Below, piece by piece: positions 1 through 7,736 of a stretch of 64,000 nt of DNA. The translations under genes and the position numbers were made by a program. Below the pieces are notes generated by a model. It was not told the origin of the DNA. It searched no databases and worked only from the letters and a program-made list of their open reading frames with translations. The stretch covers positions 1,116,001-1,180,000 of the forward strand of contig NZ_JACHDP010000001.1 of the NCBI RefSeq assembly GCF_014201145.1, given 5' to 3'. The number at the start of each line of letters is the position of its first letter. The stretch's first letter is position 1. The stretch comes from Micromonospora parathelypteridis (GTDB taxonomy: Bacteria > Actinomycetota > Actinomycetes > Mycobacteriales > Micromonosporaceae).

Positions 1-519
1 CAGCAGGCCCTGCGCCTCCTTGCGGCCGGAGCGAGCCGGCAGCCGGGTGAGCACGCCCGGCCCAGCCGGCGGTGGTGCTCCACCGCGCCAGCGCCGGGCC
101 GGGGCGGACACGCCGCCGCCGGTGCCGATCACCGCGCCGATCCGGTTGCCGCCACGCACGGTCAGGTGGGTGATGGCGGCCGCCGCTGCCACCACCACCT
201 CCCGCTTGAGCCACTGCCCGGTGCCGAAGTCCAGACTGGCGGAGAGATCCAGGGCGAGCCAGGTCTCCAACTCCCGGTCGGCGACCGTACGCCGCACGTG
301 CGGTGTCGTGGTCCGTGCGGTGACCGGCCAGTCCATCCGGCGCACGTCGTCGCCGGGGCGGTACTCCCGTGACTCCCCCGCCTCGCTGCCCGGTCCGGGC
401 AGCAGACCGGCGTAGTCGCCCTGCAGCAGACCGTCGAGCTTACGGGTCACGAGCAACTGCAGCCGGGACAGCACGGCCTCGCTGCGGTCGGAGGCGGGAC
501 GAGGGGTGGGTGAGGTCAC
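1..519 (-). CDS. DUF58 domain protein (C-terminus cut off by window edge)
   Basis: Reading the minus strand from a GTG at 519 gives an uninterrupted frame to the window edge (about 173 residues visible). It contains the DUF58 signature YRPGDDVRRMDWPVTART followed by a von Willebrand-like strand ending in LALDLSASL. DUF58 proteins are usually 300-450 residues, so roughly half is missing. The GTG start overlaps the TGA of the upstream moxR gene (GTGA), which indicates translational coupling. In this family DUF58 proteins are encoded with MoxR AAA+ ATPases and often with transglutaminase or VWA membrane proteins, and are thought to take part in chaperone-like assembly or envelope stress. The precise role is unknown. 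Confidence in the family is high; nothing can be said about the missing C-terminus. Confidence 0.9.
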   Translation of the reverse strand, partial: MTSPTPRPASDRSEAVLSRLQLLVTRKLDGLLQGDYAGLLPGPGSEAGESREYRPGDDVRRMDWPVTARTTTPHVRRTVADRELETWLALDLSASLDFGTGQWLKREVVVAAAAAITHLTVRGGNRIGAVIGTGGGVSAPARRWRGGAPPPAGPGVLTRLPARSGRKEAQGLL

Positions 520-1619
520 GGCCGCTGCCCGGGCCAGCCGGCGCCCGGCGGCGGCGTGGTCGACGGGGTGGCCTGCTGCCGGGGCGCGACCGCCGGGAGG
601 GGGATGGTCGACATCACCCGGTGCACGATGTGGTCGGCGGGCACGTCGTCGGCGAGCGCGTCGTAGCTGAGCACCAAACGGTGCCGCAGGATGTCCGGCG
701 CGATGTCCTGCACGTCCTGCGGCAGGGCGTAGTCGCGCCCGCGCAGCAGCGCCAACGCACGCGTCGCCCGGACCAGGCCCAGCGAGGCGCGCGGGCTGGC
801 CCCGTACTGGATCAGTTGCGCGACGTCCGGCATGCCGTGCTCGGCGGGAGCGCGGGTCGCCAGCACCAGCCGGACCGCGTAGTCGACCAGGGCGTTGTGC
901 ACGAAGACCTGGTCGGCCTTGCGTTGCAGGGCGATCAGCTCGGGTGTGTCGAAGACCGCGGTCGGCTCGGGCGCGGTCACGCCCATCCGGTAGACGATCT
1001 CGCGTTCCTCCGCGTCGGTCGGGTAGCCCACCACGATCTTCATGAGGAACCGGTCCCGCTGCGCCTCCGGCAGCGGGTAGACGCCCTCCTGCTCGATCGG
1101 GTTCTGGGTGGCCATCACCAGGAACGGGTCGGGCACCCGGTGGCTCTCGCCGCCGATGGACACCTGCCGTTCGCTCATCACCTCGAGCAGGGCGGACTGC
1201 ACCTTCGCCGGAGCCCGGTTGATCTCGTCGGCGAGCAGGAAGTTGACGAAGACCGGGCCCAGCTCGACGTCGAACTTCTCGCTGGACTGCCGGTAGATCC
1301 GGGTGCCCATGATGTCGGCGGGGACCAGGTCCGGGGTGAACTGCACCCGTGCGAAGGACCCGCCGACGACCTTGGCGAGTGTTTCCACCGCCAGGGTCTT
1401 GGCGACCCCGGGCACACCTTCGAGCAGGCAGTGACCCCGGGCGAGCAGCGCGACGAACATCCGCTCCACCATTCGGTCCTGCCCGACGATCACGCGTTTG
1501 ATCTCGAACAGCGCCCGCTCCAGCAGGGTGGCGTCCTGCGCGGGCGTGGTCACCGGCGCAGGTGTCTGCGGTGCCGCCCCGTTCGGCGTCGGGGCGTCGG
1601 GCATGGTCGGCTGGGCCAC
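516..1619 (-). CDS. MoxR-family AAA+ ATPase
   Basis: The product is about 367 residues. After a Pro/Ala-rich N-terminal stretch it has the MoxR core: IVGQDRMVERMFVALLARG, a Walker A variant in LLEGVPGVAKT, the Walker B/sensor block LLADEINRAPAKVQSALLE, and sensor 1 in VMATQNPIEQEGVYPLPEAQ. A C-terminal lid domain contains ASPRASLGLVRATRALAL. MoxR ATPases act as cytoplasmic chaperones for metal-cofactor or complex assembly, together with VWA/DUF58 partners. The downstream DUF58 gene overlaps it by 4 nt. The start is uncertain: GTG at 1619 lies 4 nt after a GGAGG, and ATG at 1604 (MPDAPTPN) is the alternative five codons later. The family call is secure. Confidence 0.93.
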   Translation of the reverse strand: MAQPTMPDAPTPNGAAPQTPAPVTTPAQDATLLERALFEIKRVIVGQDRMVERMFVALLARGHCLLEGVPGVAKTLAVETLAKVVGGSFARVQFTPDLVPADIMGTRIYRQSSEKFDVELGPVFVNFLLADEINRAPAKVQSALLEVMSERQVSIGGESHRVPDPFLVMATQNPIEQEGVYPLPEAQRDRFLMKIVVGYPTDAEEREIVYRMGVTAPEPTAVFDTPELIALQRKADQVFVHNALVDYAVRLVLATRAPAEHGMPDVAQLIQYGASPRASLGLVRATRALALLRGRDYALPQDVQDIAPDILRHRLVLSYDALADDVPADHIVHRVMSTIPLPAVAPRQQATPSTTPPPGAGWPGQRP

Positions 1620-1847
1620 CGGTCCTCCACAGCGTTGGTCGGTCGTCGCGGCTGATGCGGTATCAAGACTCGCACGCCTTCCTGAGTGTCGAGGTGGGGA
1701 GAAGCCGATTTTCGCCGCGCCGTCCTCAGCAGCCGAATCGCGCATCACGGGTGCACACGGACCGGCCCGCCGCGTGTACGATTCACCCCGTCGCCGGGCG
1801 GCTCCCCCCGTGGTCGCCCGGCGCTCAAGCTCTCCGTCCCGCCGCCC

Positions 1848-1853
1848 TAGACT
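1848..1853 (+). promoter_or_regulatory. -10-like hexamer TAGACT, leaderless start
   Basis: TAGACT lies 7 nt before the ATG at 1861, so transcription would begin at or next to the start codon. No Shine-Dalgarno sequence lies in between. This is the usual layout of actinobacterial leaderless genes; the call is an inference from spacing. Confidence 0.5.
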
Positions 1854-1860
1854 GGCCGGG

Positions 1861-2091
1861 ATGAGCATCCACTCCCCCGCCGAGGACGCCCTGGTCTGCT
1901 CGGCCCGGGGCTGCCGTGCCGCCGCTGTCTGGGCCCTGGAGTGGAACAATCCCCGTCTGCATGACACCGCTCGGCGCAAGACCTGGCTGGCCTGCGCGGA
2001 GCACCGGACCAGCCTCGGTGACTTCCTGGACGCTCGCGGCTTCCTGCGTGCCGTCACTCCGGTGCCCGGATCGCCTACGCTCGACACGTGA
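1861..2091 (+). CDS. small conserved Cys/His-containing protein, unknown function
   Basis: This 76-residue protein starts at ATG 1861. It has a CSARGC pair near residues 13-18, a Trp/Asn-rich middle (AVWALEWNNPRLHD) and WLACAEHR near residue 43. The two Cys pairs with His could bind a metal such as zinc. I do not recognise a named family with certainty; similar short actinobacterial proteins are sometimes labelled acetone carboxylase, which this cannot be from its size. Its last codons overlap the start of the following PH-domain gene by 4 nt (GTGA), so the two are probably cotranscribed, and the membrane-protein neighbour gives no firm hint about its job. Confidence 0.8.
   Translation: MSIHSPAEDALVCSARGCRAAAVWALEWNNPRLHDTARRKTWLACAEHRTSLGDFLDARGFLRAVTPVPGSPTLDT
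2076..2081 (+). promoter_or_regulatory. -10-like hexamer TACGCT inside the preceding gene
   Basis: TACGCT ends 6 nt before the GTG at 2088 with no ribosome-binding site between, giving the same TANNNT-N6/7-start layout as at 1861. It may be an internal leaderless promoter, or chance, since the gene could also be translated by coupling. Confidence 0.35.
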
Positions 2092-2639
2092 GCACCCCCG
2101 GCGCCCCACCGCCTCCCGGACCTGATGCCTCGACGGCCGCACCGGTGGCCCGGGGGCCGCTGGAGCCCTGGCCGAACACCGTCCACTGGCAGCCGATCTC
2201 CACCGACCTGATCTGGGTGGAGCTGATCCGGCTGGCGGTCGTGGTCGGCATCGTGCTGGCCGGGACGGCGGTCGGCTGGGTGTTGAGCGGTCACTGGCTG
2301 TTCGGGCTCGCCCTCGCGGTCGTGCTGCTGCTCGGCGTGTGGCGGGCCGTCGCGATCGTCCGCGCGGTCCGGGCCTGGGGTTACGCCGAGCGGGAGAACG
2401 ACCTGCTCGTCCGGCATGGGCTGTTGGTCCGCCGGCTCTCCATCGTGCCGTACTCGCGGATGCAGTTCGTCGACGTCAGCGCCGGGCCGTTGGAGCGCGC
2501 GTTCGACCTCGCCACCGTGCAGTTGCACACGGCCGCGGCGGCGAGCGACGCCCGGGTGCCCGGGCTGCGCCCGGCGGAGGCGTCCCGGTTACGCGACCGG
2601 CTCACCGCGCTCGGCGAGGACCGGGCGGAGGGGCTGTGA
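2088..2639 (+). CDS. PH domain-containing membrane protein (bPH_2/DUF304, YdbS-like)
   Basis: The product is 183 residues from GTG 2088. Residues about 45-85 form two hydrophobic helices (LIRLAVVVGIVLAGTAVG and LFGLALAVVLLLGVWRAVAI). A bacterial PH-like domain follows: ENDLLVRHGLLVRRLSIVPY, then SRMQFVDVSAGPLERAFDLA, ending in LRPAEASRLRDRL. This is the layout of YdbS, which pairs with the larger YdbT-like protein encoded next. In Bacillus the pair has been linked to resistance to membrane-active agents, but the function here is untested. The gene overlaps the upstream small gene by 4 nt and sits 43 nt before the larger PH protein, consistent with one operon. Confidence 0.88.
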   Translation: MSTPGAPPPPGPDASTAAPVARGPLEPWPNTVHWQPISTDLIWVELIRLAVVVGIVLAGTAVGWVLSGHWLFGLALAVVLLLGVWRAVAIVRAVRAWGYAERENDLLVRHGLLVRRLSIVPYSRMQFVDVSAGPLERAFDLATVQLHTAAAASDARVPGLRPAEASRLRDRLTALGEDRAEGL

Positions 2640-2682
2640 GCGCCCGAGCGGGCGACCATCGACCGTGTCGAGGGCCAGCCCG

Positions 2683-4155
2683 ATGAGCGACCGCCCCGCC
2701 GAGCCGAGCACCGTGCCACCCGCGGGCCCGACGCCCCACGAGCCGGTGCCGCCCGTCGGCGCGCCACCCCACGAGCCGGTACCGCCGGGGGCGGCCGTGC
2801 CGTGGCCGGCACCCCCGGGCGGCGGCGAGGCCGAGCCCCGGCAACGACTGCATCCGCTCAGCCCGCTGCTGCACGGCGCCAAATCCCTGTTCGTGGTGAT
2901 CGCCGGGTTGTCCTGGTCGACGCTGTCCCGGGTGGGCTTCGGCTGGTTCGCCGCCATGGTGGTGGTGCTGGCGCTCGGCGCGACAGTGCTGTCGGTGATC
3001 AGCTGGTACAACACCGGCTACCACGTGGTGGGCCGCGAACTACGGGTGTACGAAGGGCTGCTCTGGCGGCGTACCCGGGCCATCCCGTTGGAGCGACTCC
3101 AGGCCGTGGAGGTGGTCCGGCCACTGCTCGCCCAGCTCACCGGCCTGGCCGAGCTGCGCCTGGAAGTGGTCGGCGGGGGCAAGACCGAGGCGCCCCTGGC
3201 GTACCTCGGGGTGGCCGACGCGGCCCGGCTGCGCGAGCGGCTGCTGGCGCTGGCCGGGCGGGTGACGCAGCCGACCGTGCCGGGCCACGCGGTGCCCGCG
3301 GTGGTCCCGGTCCCGGGGGCGGCGGCGCCACCGGCGACCGTGCCGGGCCGGCCACTGCACGCGGTACGCAACCAGAACCTGCTGGTCAGCCAACTACTCA
3401 CCCCGCAGGCGTTCCTGCTGCCGTTCGGTGTGGCCTTCGTCGTGGTGCAGTTCCTCACCGCGGGGTCGTGGTCGTTCGTCGCGGTGGCGAGCACGCTGAC
3501 GGCGATGGCCGGTGTGCTGCTGCAACCGGTGCGCCGGGTCCTCGACGACTGGAACTTCCGACTGGCCCGCGACGACGGCACGCTGAGGGTGCACAACGGC
3601 CTGCTGGAAACCCGGGCGCAGACCGTGCCGCTGGCGCGGGTGCAGACCGTGCGGGCCACCTGGCCGCTGCTCTGGCGGGTGAACGGCTGGCTGCGGCTGC
3701 GCCTTGAGGTGGCCGGGTACTCCGTCGCCGAGGCCGACGACCGCAACCGGCCCGACCGGCTGCTACCGGTCGGCGACCTGCCGACGGCGACGATGATCGT
3801 CGCCGAGGTGCTTCCGGGGGTACGCCTCGACGCGCTCGCGCTGACCCCGCCGCCCCGCCGAACCCGTTGGCTGCATCCGCTGGGCCGTGCCGCGTTCGGC
3901 GCGGGGCTGTTCGACGAGGTGTTCGTCACCCGGTCCGGGCGGCTCACGCAGCAGTTGGTGATCGTGCCGTACGCCCGCATCCAGAGCGTGCGGGTCGTGC
4001 AGGGGCCCCTCCAGCGCCGCCTGGGCCTGGCCTCCGTGCACGCGGACACCGCGGGCGGGTCCGGCGCCACGGCCCAGGACCGGGACCTGGCCGAGGCCTG
4101 GACCCTGGCCGCCGACCTAACTGCCCGAGCCCAAACCGCCCGCCACCCCACCTAA
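2683..4155 (+). CDS. PH domain-containing membrane protein with repeated bPH_2 domains (YdbT-like)
   Basis: The product is 490 residues from ATG 2683 (MSDRPAEPS). A Pro-rich cytoplasmic leader of about 60 residues contains two near-identical HEPVPP-type repeats. Helix pairs near 80-115 and 245-285 precede bPH_2 copies: GRELRVYEGLLWRRTRAIPL, then DDGTLRVHNGLLETRAQTVP, and a third near the C-terminus with FVTRSGRLTQQLVIVPYARI. Three PH-like modules and paired transmembrane helices match YdbT-type proteins, which act with the YdbS-like neighbour in the membrane. A GTG at 2665 is an alternative in-frame start. The gene ends 33 nt before a long intergenic hairpin. Domain assignment is firm; biological role is not known. 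Confidence 0.88.
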   Translation: MSDRPAEPSTVPPAGPTPHEPVPPVGAPPHEPVPPGAAVPWPAPPGGGEAEPRQRLHPLSPLLHGAKSLFVVIAGLSWSTLSRVGFGWFAAMVVVLALGATVLSVISWYNTGYHVVGRELRVYEGLLWRRTRAIPLERLQAVEVVRPLLAQLTGLAELRLEVVGGGKTEAPLAYLGVADAARLRERLLALAGRVTQPTVPGHAVPAVVPVPGAAAPPATVPGRPLHAVRNQNLLVSQLLTPQAFLLPFGVAFVVVQFLTAGSWSFVAVASTLTAMAGVLLQPVRRVLDDWNFRLARDDGTLRVHNGLLETRAQTVPLARVQTVRATWPLLWRVNGWLRLRLEVAGYSVAEADDRNRPDRLLPVGDLPTATMIVAEVLPGVRLDALALTPPPRRTRWLHPLGRAAFGAGLFDEVFVTRSGRLTQQLVIVPYARIQSVRVVQGPLQRRLGLASVHADTAGGSGATAQDRDLAEAWTLAADLTARAQTARHPT

Positions 4156-4187
4156 CCCGCCCCACTCAATCCCGCGCTCACCCCCCG

Positions 4188-4248
4188 GTTGATCATGAAG
4201 TTATTGCCCCGACACGCCGGGCGGGAGGGCAATAACTTCATGATCAAC
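4188..4248 (+). terminator. long perfect inverted repeat with TTGATCAT ends, between convergent genes
   Basis: Arms 4188-4208 and 4228-4248 are exact reverse complements over 21 nt, starting GTTGATCATGAAG and ending CTTCATGATCAAC, around a 19-nt loop. Flanking CACCCC/GGGGTG could extend the stem. It lies between the stops of the PH protein (+) and PAP2 protein (-), so it could terminate transcription from both sides. It shares its outer motif with hairpins at 14224-14283 and 57391-57452. Confidence 0.8.
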
Positions 4249-4350
4249 GGGGTGAGGGTGGGGGGCCCGGGGGGGGTGGGGGGTGGGGGGTGGGGGGTTA
4301 GTGGTCGGCGGGGGCGGGGGTTTGTTTGGGTGGTTGGCTGGGGGCTGGTT
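4249..4350 (+). repeat. G-tract rich segment
   Basis: The plus strand carries many runs of 4-8 G separated by one or a few bases, with GGGGTGGGG-like units around 4260-4300, then GGGGGCGGGGG near 4311. The density is well above the surrounding sequence. It covers the stop region of the PAP2 gene, whose C-terminal codons are therefore Pro/Ala rich. It has G-quadruplex potential on the plus strand; no function is shown. Confidence 0.6.
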
Positions 4351-5320
4351 CCGCGTCGGCCTTTGGGTGGCGGGCGCGCCAGGCGACCCAACCGCGCTCC
4401 GCCAGGCCGACGACCAGGAAGGTCAGCCCGACGTAGGCCCAGCCGACCAGCACGTCGATGACGTAGTGCTCACCCGAGTAGACCAGGGTGAACGTCATCG
4501 CCAGCGGGTACGCGAGCAGCAGCGGCCACCAGCGGCGGCGGGTGGCGGTCAGGAAGAACAGCACCACGAACAGCGCCCACGCGGTGTGCAGCGACGGCAT
4601 CGCGGCGACCGGGTTGGAGGCGATCTGGCCGGCGTTGAGCACGTTGCCGGCGCCGTGCATGCCGAACGCCTTCCAACCCCGGGTGGAGATCCGGGCGACC
4701 TCGGTGAGCAGCCCGTTCTGCGCCGCCCACCAGGGCGGGGCCGCCGGGTAGATGAAGTAGGTGACCAGGCCGGCGGCGCAGAGGAAGCCCCAGCGCCGCA
4801 TGTACGCGGCCCAGCGGTGCCGGTCGCGCAGCCAGAGCACCGCGGCAGCGGTCAGCGTCACCACGAAGTGCGAGAAGTACACCCAGCTCGCCGCGATGTC
4901 CCACCAGTGCACCTGCGGGTGGTAGAGGTGCTGCTGCAACCAGACGGTGGGCACCTCGCCGCCGGTGGCCCAGCCGAACATGAACCGGTCGGCGACGATC
5001 AACTCCATGGCGTGCGGGGTGGCCCCGTTGTCGGCGAACCCGCGCGAGAGGTTGTACACGACGAACAGCAGCACCACCGGCACCCAGTCCCGGGCGAAGC
5101 GCAGGTGACTGCGCCACGGCCGGTCGCTGTTCCAGGCGATGGTCGCCGCCCAGATCCAGACGAAGGCGTACGTCGGGTCGGTGGGCAGCCCGATGGCCAG
5201 CCACGCGGCGAGGAAGGCGGCCGCCCAGACACTCATGGCGACGACACGCCGACGGCCCCCGTCGGCGGACGCGGGCGGGTCGGTCCGGGCGGGGGGCTGG
5301 GGGTCAGTCACGACGGCCAT
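4298..5320 (-). CDS. PAP2 superfamily membrane phosphatase (inositol phosphotransferase-like)
   Basis: The product is about 340 residues from ATG 5320 (MAVVTDPQ). There are six or so hydrophobic helices, beginning AMSVWAAAFLAAWLAIGLP. The PAP2 phosphatase motifs are seen as AMPSLHTAW and YSGEHYVIDVLVGW, which supply the conserved His residues; the Lys/Arg motif 1 is less obvious. The overall layout, including HPQVHWWDIAASWVYFSHF, resembles the AUR1/inositol phosphorylceramide synthase-like PAP2 branch common in actinobacteria. It probably acts on a lipid phosphate at the outer face of the membrane. It is divergent from the thioesterase gene and convergent with the PH operon. The start is supported only by length and the position of the first helix. 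Confidence 0.85.
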   Translation of the reverse strand: MAVVTDPQPPARTDPPASADGGRRRVVAMSVWAAAFLAAWLAIGLPTDPTYAFVWIWAATIAWNSDRPWRSHLRFARDWVPVVLLFVVYNLSRGFADNGATPHAMELIVADRFMFGWATGGEVPTVWLQQHLYHPQVHWWDIAASWVYFSHFVVTLTAAAVLWLRDRHRWAAYMRRWGFLCAAGLVTYFIYPAAPPWWAAQNGLLTEVARISTRGWKAFGMHGAGNVLNAGQIASNPVAAMPSLHTAWALFVVLFFLTATRRRWWPLLLAYPLAMTFTLVYSGEHYVIDVLVGWAYVGLTFLVVGLAERGWVAWRARHPKADAEPAPSQPPKQTPAPADH

Positions 5321-5446
5321 CGTCGTCAAGGTTAACGACGGGGGCGGCATCGACCGACGGGGACCACCCGGCGAAGCCGTGCACAGGTGGGCGGACGGTC
5401 GGTGCCGGGATCCTCGGGCGCGTGTTCGGCGGGGTCGGCGAGCACC

Positions 5447-5452
5447 TAGGCT
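5447..5452 (+). promoter_or_regulatory. -10-like hexamer TAGGCT, leaderless start
   Basis: TAGGCT is followed by 7 nt and then the ATG at 5460, without a ribosome-binding site. This supports the 5460 start and a leaderless transcript. Confidence 0.5.
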
Positions 5453-5459
5453 GACGACC

Positions 5460-5864
5460 ATGCAGGAGCAGCCCGAGCCGGCCTTCGCGCCGGGTCTGAC
5501 CGCCCAGGTCGAGTTGACCGTCACCGACGCGGATACCGCCCAGGCGGTCGGTTCCGGTGACGTACCGGTGCTGGGCACGCCTCGGGTGCTCGCGCTCGCC
5601 GAGGCGGCCACCGTCGCGGCGACGGCGACCGGGATGCCGCCCGGGTCGACGACCGTGGGGACGCGTGTCGAGCTGGAGCACCTGGCCCCGACCGTGGTTG
5701 GCCGGACCGTCCGGGCGCAGGCCCTGCTGGCCACGGTCGACGGTCGCCGGCTGTCGTTCGAGGTCACCGTCAGTGACGGTGACCAGACGGTGGCCCGGGG
5801 CCGGGTGGACCGGATCCTGGTGGACCGGCAACGCTTCGTCGAGCGCGCCGGGCGGGCGTCGTGA
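5460..5864 (+). CDS. hotdog-fold thioesterase (FlK-like family)
   Basis: The product is 134 residues from ATG 5460. The pattern matches fluoroacetyl-CoA thioesterase-like hotdog proteins: FAPGLTAQVELTVTDADTAQ, then GDVPVLGTPRVLALAEAAT, the helix residues TVAATATGMPPGSTTVGTRV, and HLAPTVVGRTVRAQALLATV. In that family the Thr and Glu of the TP...LAEAAT helix and the His of LEHLAPT act in acyl-CoA thioester hydrolysis in the cytoplasm. The natural substrate cannot be read from sequence; activity on fluoroacetyl-CoA is not implied. The stop overlaps the GTG of the following hydrolase gene by 4 nt, so the two are translationally coupled and may act in one detoxification or acyl-CoA turnover step. 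Confidence 0.85.
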   Translation: MQEQPEPAFAPGLTAQVELTVTDADTAQAVGSGDVPVLGTPRVLALAEAATVAATATGMPPGSTTVGTRVELEHLAPTVVGRTVRAQALLATVDGRRLSFEVTVSDGDQTVARGRVDRILVDRQRFVERAGRAS

Positions 5865-6691
5865 ACGCCGGTTTCGTCGAGGTCGCCGACCGGGTGTACG
5901 TGAGACGGGAGCCGCTGCTGCGGGTCAACGTCACGCTGGTCGTCGGCGACGACGAGGCGCTGCTGGTGGACACACTGTCGTCGGCCGCCCAGGCCACCGA
6001 ACTGGCCACCGCCGTCCGGGCGGTCACCGACCGTCCGTTGACGCTGGTCAACACCCATCACCACTACGACCACTGCTTCGGCAACGCCGTCCTGGCCGGC
6101 GACCCGCCCCGCCCGGTGTACGCGCACGAGCTGGCCGCCGCCGCTCTGCGCACGGAGCCGGAGCGGCTGCGCCGGGAGGCGTACGAGGAGGTGCGGACGG
6201 AGCATCCCGCGCTCGCCGCCGAGCTGGCCGACACTCCGCTGCTCGCCCCGACGCACACCGTGCGGATCGAGACGTCGCTCGACCTGGGTGGCCGGCGGGT
6301 GCTGCTGCGGCACCCGGGGCGGGGGCACACCGAGGCGGATCTGGTGGTGCATGTGCCGGACGCGGACGTGCTGGTCGCCGGGGACCTGGTGGAGCAGAGT
6401 GGCCCGCCAGCCTTCGAGGACTCGTACCCCCTGCAGTGGCCGGACGCGGTCGCGGACCTGCTGCGGCTGACCACCGCGCGCACGGTGGTGGTGCCGGGCC
6501 ACGGCGACCCGGTGGACGTCGACTTCGTCCGCGCCCAGCACGCCGAGCTGGTGCGACTGGCCTGGCTGATCCGGGCTGCGCACACCGGCAGCGCGCCGCC
6601 GGAGCGGGTGGCCGCCGAGGCCCCCTTCGGAGCCCGCGCCGCCCTGATCGCTGCCCGGCGCGGCTACAGCGAGCTCGACGGCGAGGCCTAG
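5861..6691 (+). CDS. metallo-beta-lactamase-fold hydrolase
   Basis: The product is 276 residues from GTG 5861. The metal-binding HxHxDH motif appears as NTHHHYDHCFGN near residue 65, with further ligands in HPGRGHTEADLVVH (residue about 150) and VPGHGDPVD (about 215). This is the binuclear metal site of the metallo-beta-lactamase superfamily. The layout fits glyoxalase II/quinoprotein-relay type cytoplasmic hydrolases rather than true beta-lactamases, and there is no signal peptide. The start codon overlaps the thioesterase stop. The stop codon lies in a CTAG shared with the convergent kinase gene. The substrate is unknown. Confidence 0.9.
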   Translation: MNAGFVEVADRVYVRREPLLRVNVTLVVGDDEALLVDTLSSAAQATELATAVRAVTDRPLTLVNTHHHYDHCFGNAVLAGDPPRPVYAHELAAAALRTEPERLRREAYEEVRTEHPALAAELADTPLLAPTHTVRIETSLDLGGRRVLLRHPGRGHTEADLVVHVPDADVLVAGDLVEQSGPPAFEDSYPLQWPDAVADLLRLTTARTVVVPGHGDPVDVDFVRAQHAELVRLAWLIRAAHTGSAPPERVAAEAPFGARAALIAARRGYSELDGEA

Positions 6692-7623
6692 GCCGCGAAG
6701 CGGCGCTCGACGGCGGCGCGGGTGGGCATGGCGGTGGCGCCGCCCGGGGACTCACAGACCAGGCCCGCCACTCGCAGCGCGAACGCCACCCGCTCGACCC
6801 AGCCTCCCGGGTCGGTCGGTTCGCCGTCGTTCAGCAGGTCGGCGATGAGCGCGGCCATCACCGAGTCACCGGCACCGGTGGCGTCGATCGCGTTGACCTT
6901 CAGGGCTGGCACCAGGACCGGGTCCGCGTCGGCCGCGGCCAGCACCGCACCGGCCGCGCCAAGCGTCACCACCACCGTGGCGGCCCCCAACTCGCGCAGG
7001 TACGCCGCCACCCCCTCGACCGGTTCACCCGGGTAGAGCAGCCCGGCGTCGGCCGCGCTCAGCTTGACCAGGTGCGCGCCGGCGGCGAACTCGGCCACCA
7101 CCTCGCGCAACCCCTCCAACGCGGCCGGCCCGTTCAGCAGCCGGGGACGCACGTTCGGGTCGAAGACCCGCAGACCGGTGGCGAGCGACCAGGCGCGTCG
7201 GGCGGCGGCCAGCGTGCCGGGTTGGAGCAGCACGATCGAGCCGCAGTAGAGCACGTCGGCGCCCTCCAGCAGCGCGAGATCCAGATCGTCGGGGCCGAGC
7301 AGGCCGTAGGAGGCCGGTTCGCCGTAGAAGCGGAAGTCGGGTTCCGGCCCGGCGTACGTGACCACCGCGAGCGTGGTCGGTGCGGGCACCGTGACCGCTC
7401 CGGCCACCCCGACGTCGGCGTCGGTCAGGAAGGTGCGGATCCGCCCGCCCAGCACGTCGTCGCCGAGCGAGCCGACGAACTGTGCCGCGCCGCCGAGTCG
7501 GGCCACCCCGACGGCGACGTTGAGCGGCCCGCCGCCGATCGCCTGCCGGTAGACCCGCTCCCCGTCGCGCTCGGTGTCGAGCAGGTCGACGAGCGCCTCG
7601 CCGAGCACCACCGCGTATCCCAT
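6688..7623 (-). CDS. PfkB-family carbohydrate kinase (fructokinase-like)
   Basis: The product is 311 residues from ATG 7623. The N-terminal PfkB signature is seen in GGGPLNVAVGVARLGG (residues about 30-45) and the C-terminal signature with the catalytic Asp in NAIDATGAGDSVMAALIADL (about 245). The family phosphorylates sugars or nucleosides with ATP in the cytosol. The N-terminus VVLGEALVDLL and the sugar-binding residues resemble fructokinases, but ribokinase-type substrates are not excluded. It stands alone on this strand and converges with the MBL-fold gene, with the two stop codons sharing 6688-6691. Confidence 0.9.
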   Translation of the reverse strand: MGYAVVLGEALVDLLDTERDGERVYRQAIGGGPLNVAVGVARLGGAAQFVGSLGDDVLGGRIRTFLTDADVGVAGAVTVPAPTTLAVVTYAGPEPDFRFYGEPASYGLLGPDDLDLALLEGADVLYCGSIVLLQPGTLAAARRAWSLATGLRVFDPNVRPRLLNGPAALEGLREVVAEFAAGAHLVKLSAADAGLLYPGEPVEGVAAYLRELGAATVVVTLGAAGAVLAAADADPVLVPALKVNAIDATGAGDSVMAALIADLLNDGEPTDPGGWVERVAFALRVAGLVCESPGGATAMPTRAAVERRFAA

Positions 7624-7736
7624 GCCGATCCTCTCGTCGTCGCCAACCGCCACCGCCCACCGAGCCCGACCGGCGTGGCACCAGGCTGGCACAGCAGGCG
7701 GCCCGGTGCGCACGGAAGGCGGCGCAACGACACGCG

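Noticed and set aside
369..1655. 428-residue plus-strand frame opposite moxR
   Set aside because: It is antisense to a clear MoxR ATPase and is rich in Arg, Gly, His and Asp as expected for a shadow frame in high-GC DNA; no family motif.
4188..4248. Long hairpins considered as CRISPR or transposon ends
   Set aside because: Each locus has a single palindrome, with no spacer array, transposase gene or target duplication nearby.
5861..6691. MBL-fold protein considered as an antibiotic beta-lactamase
   Set aside because: No signal peptide and the HHHYDH context fits general hydrolases; the fold alone is no evidence for resistance.
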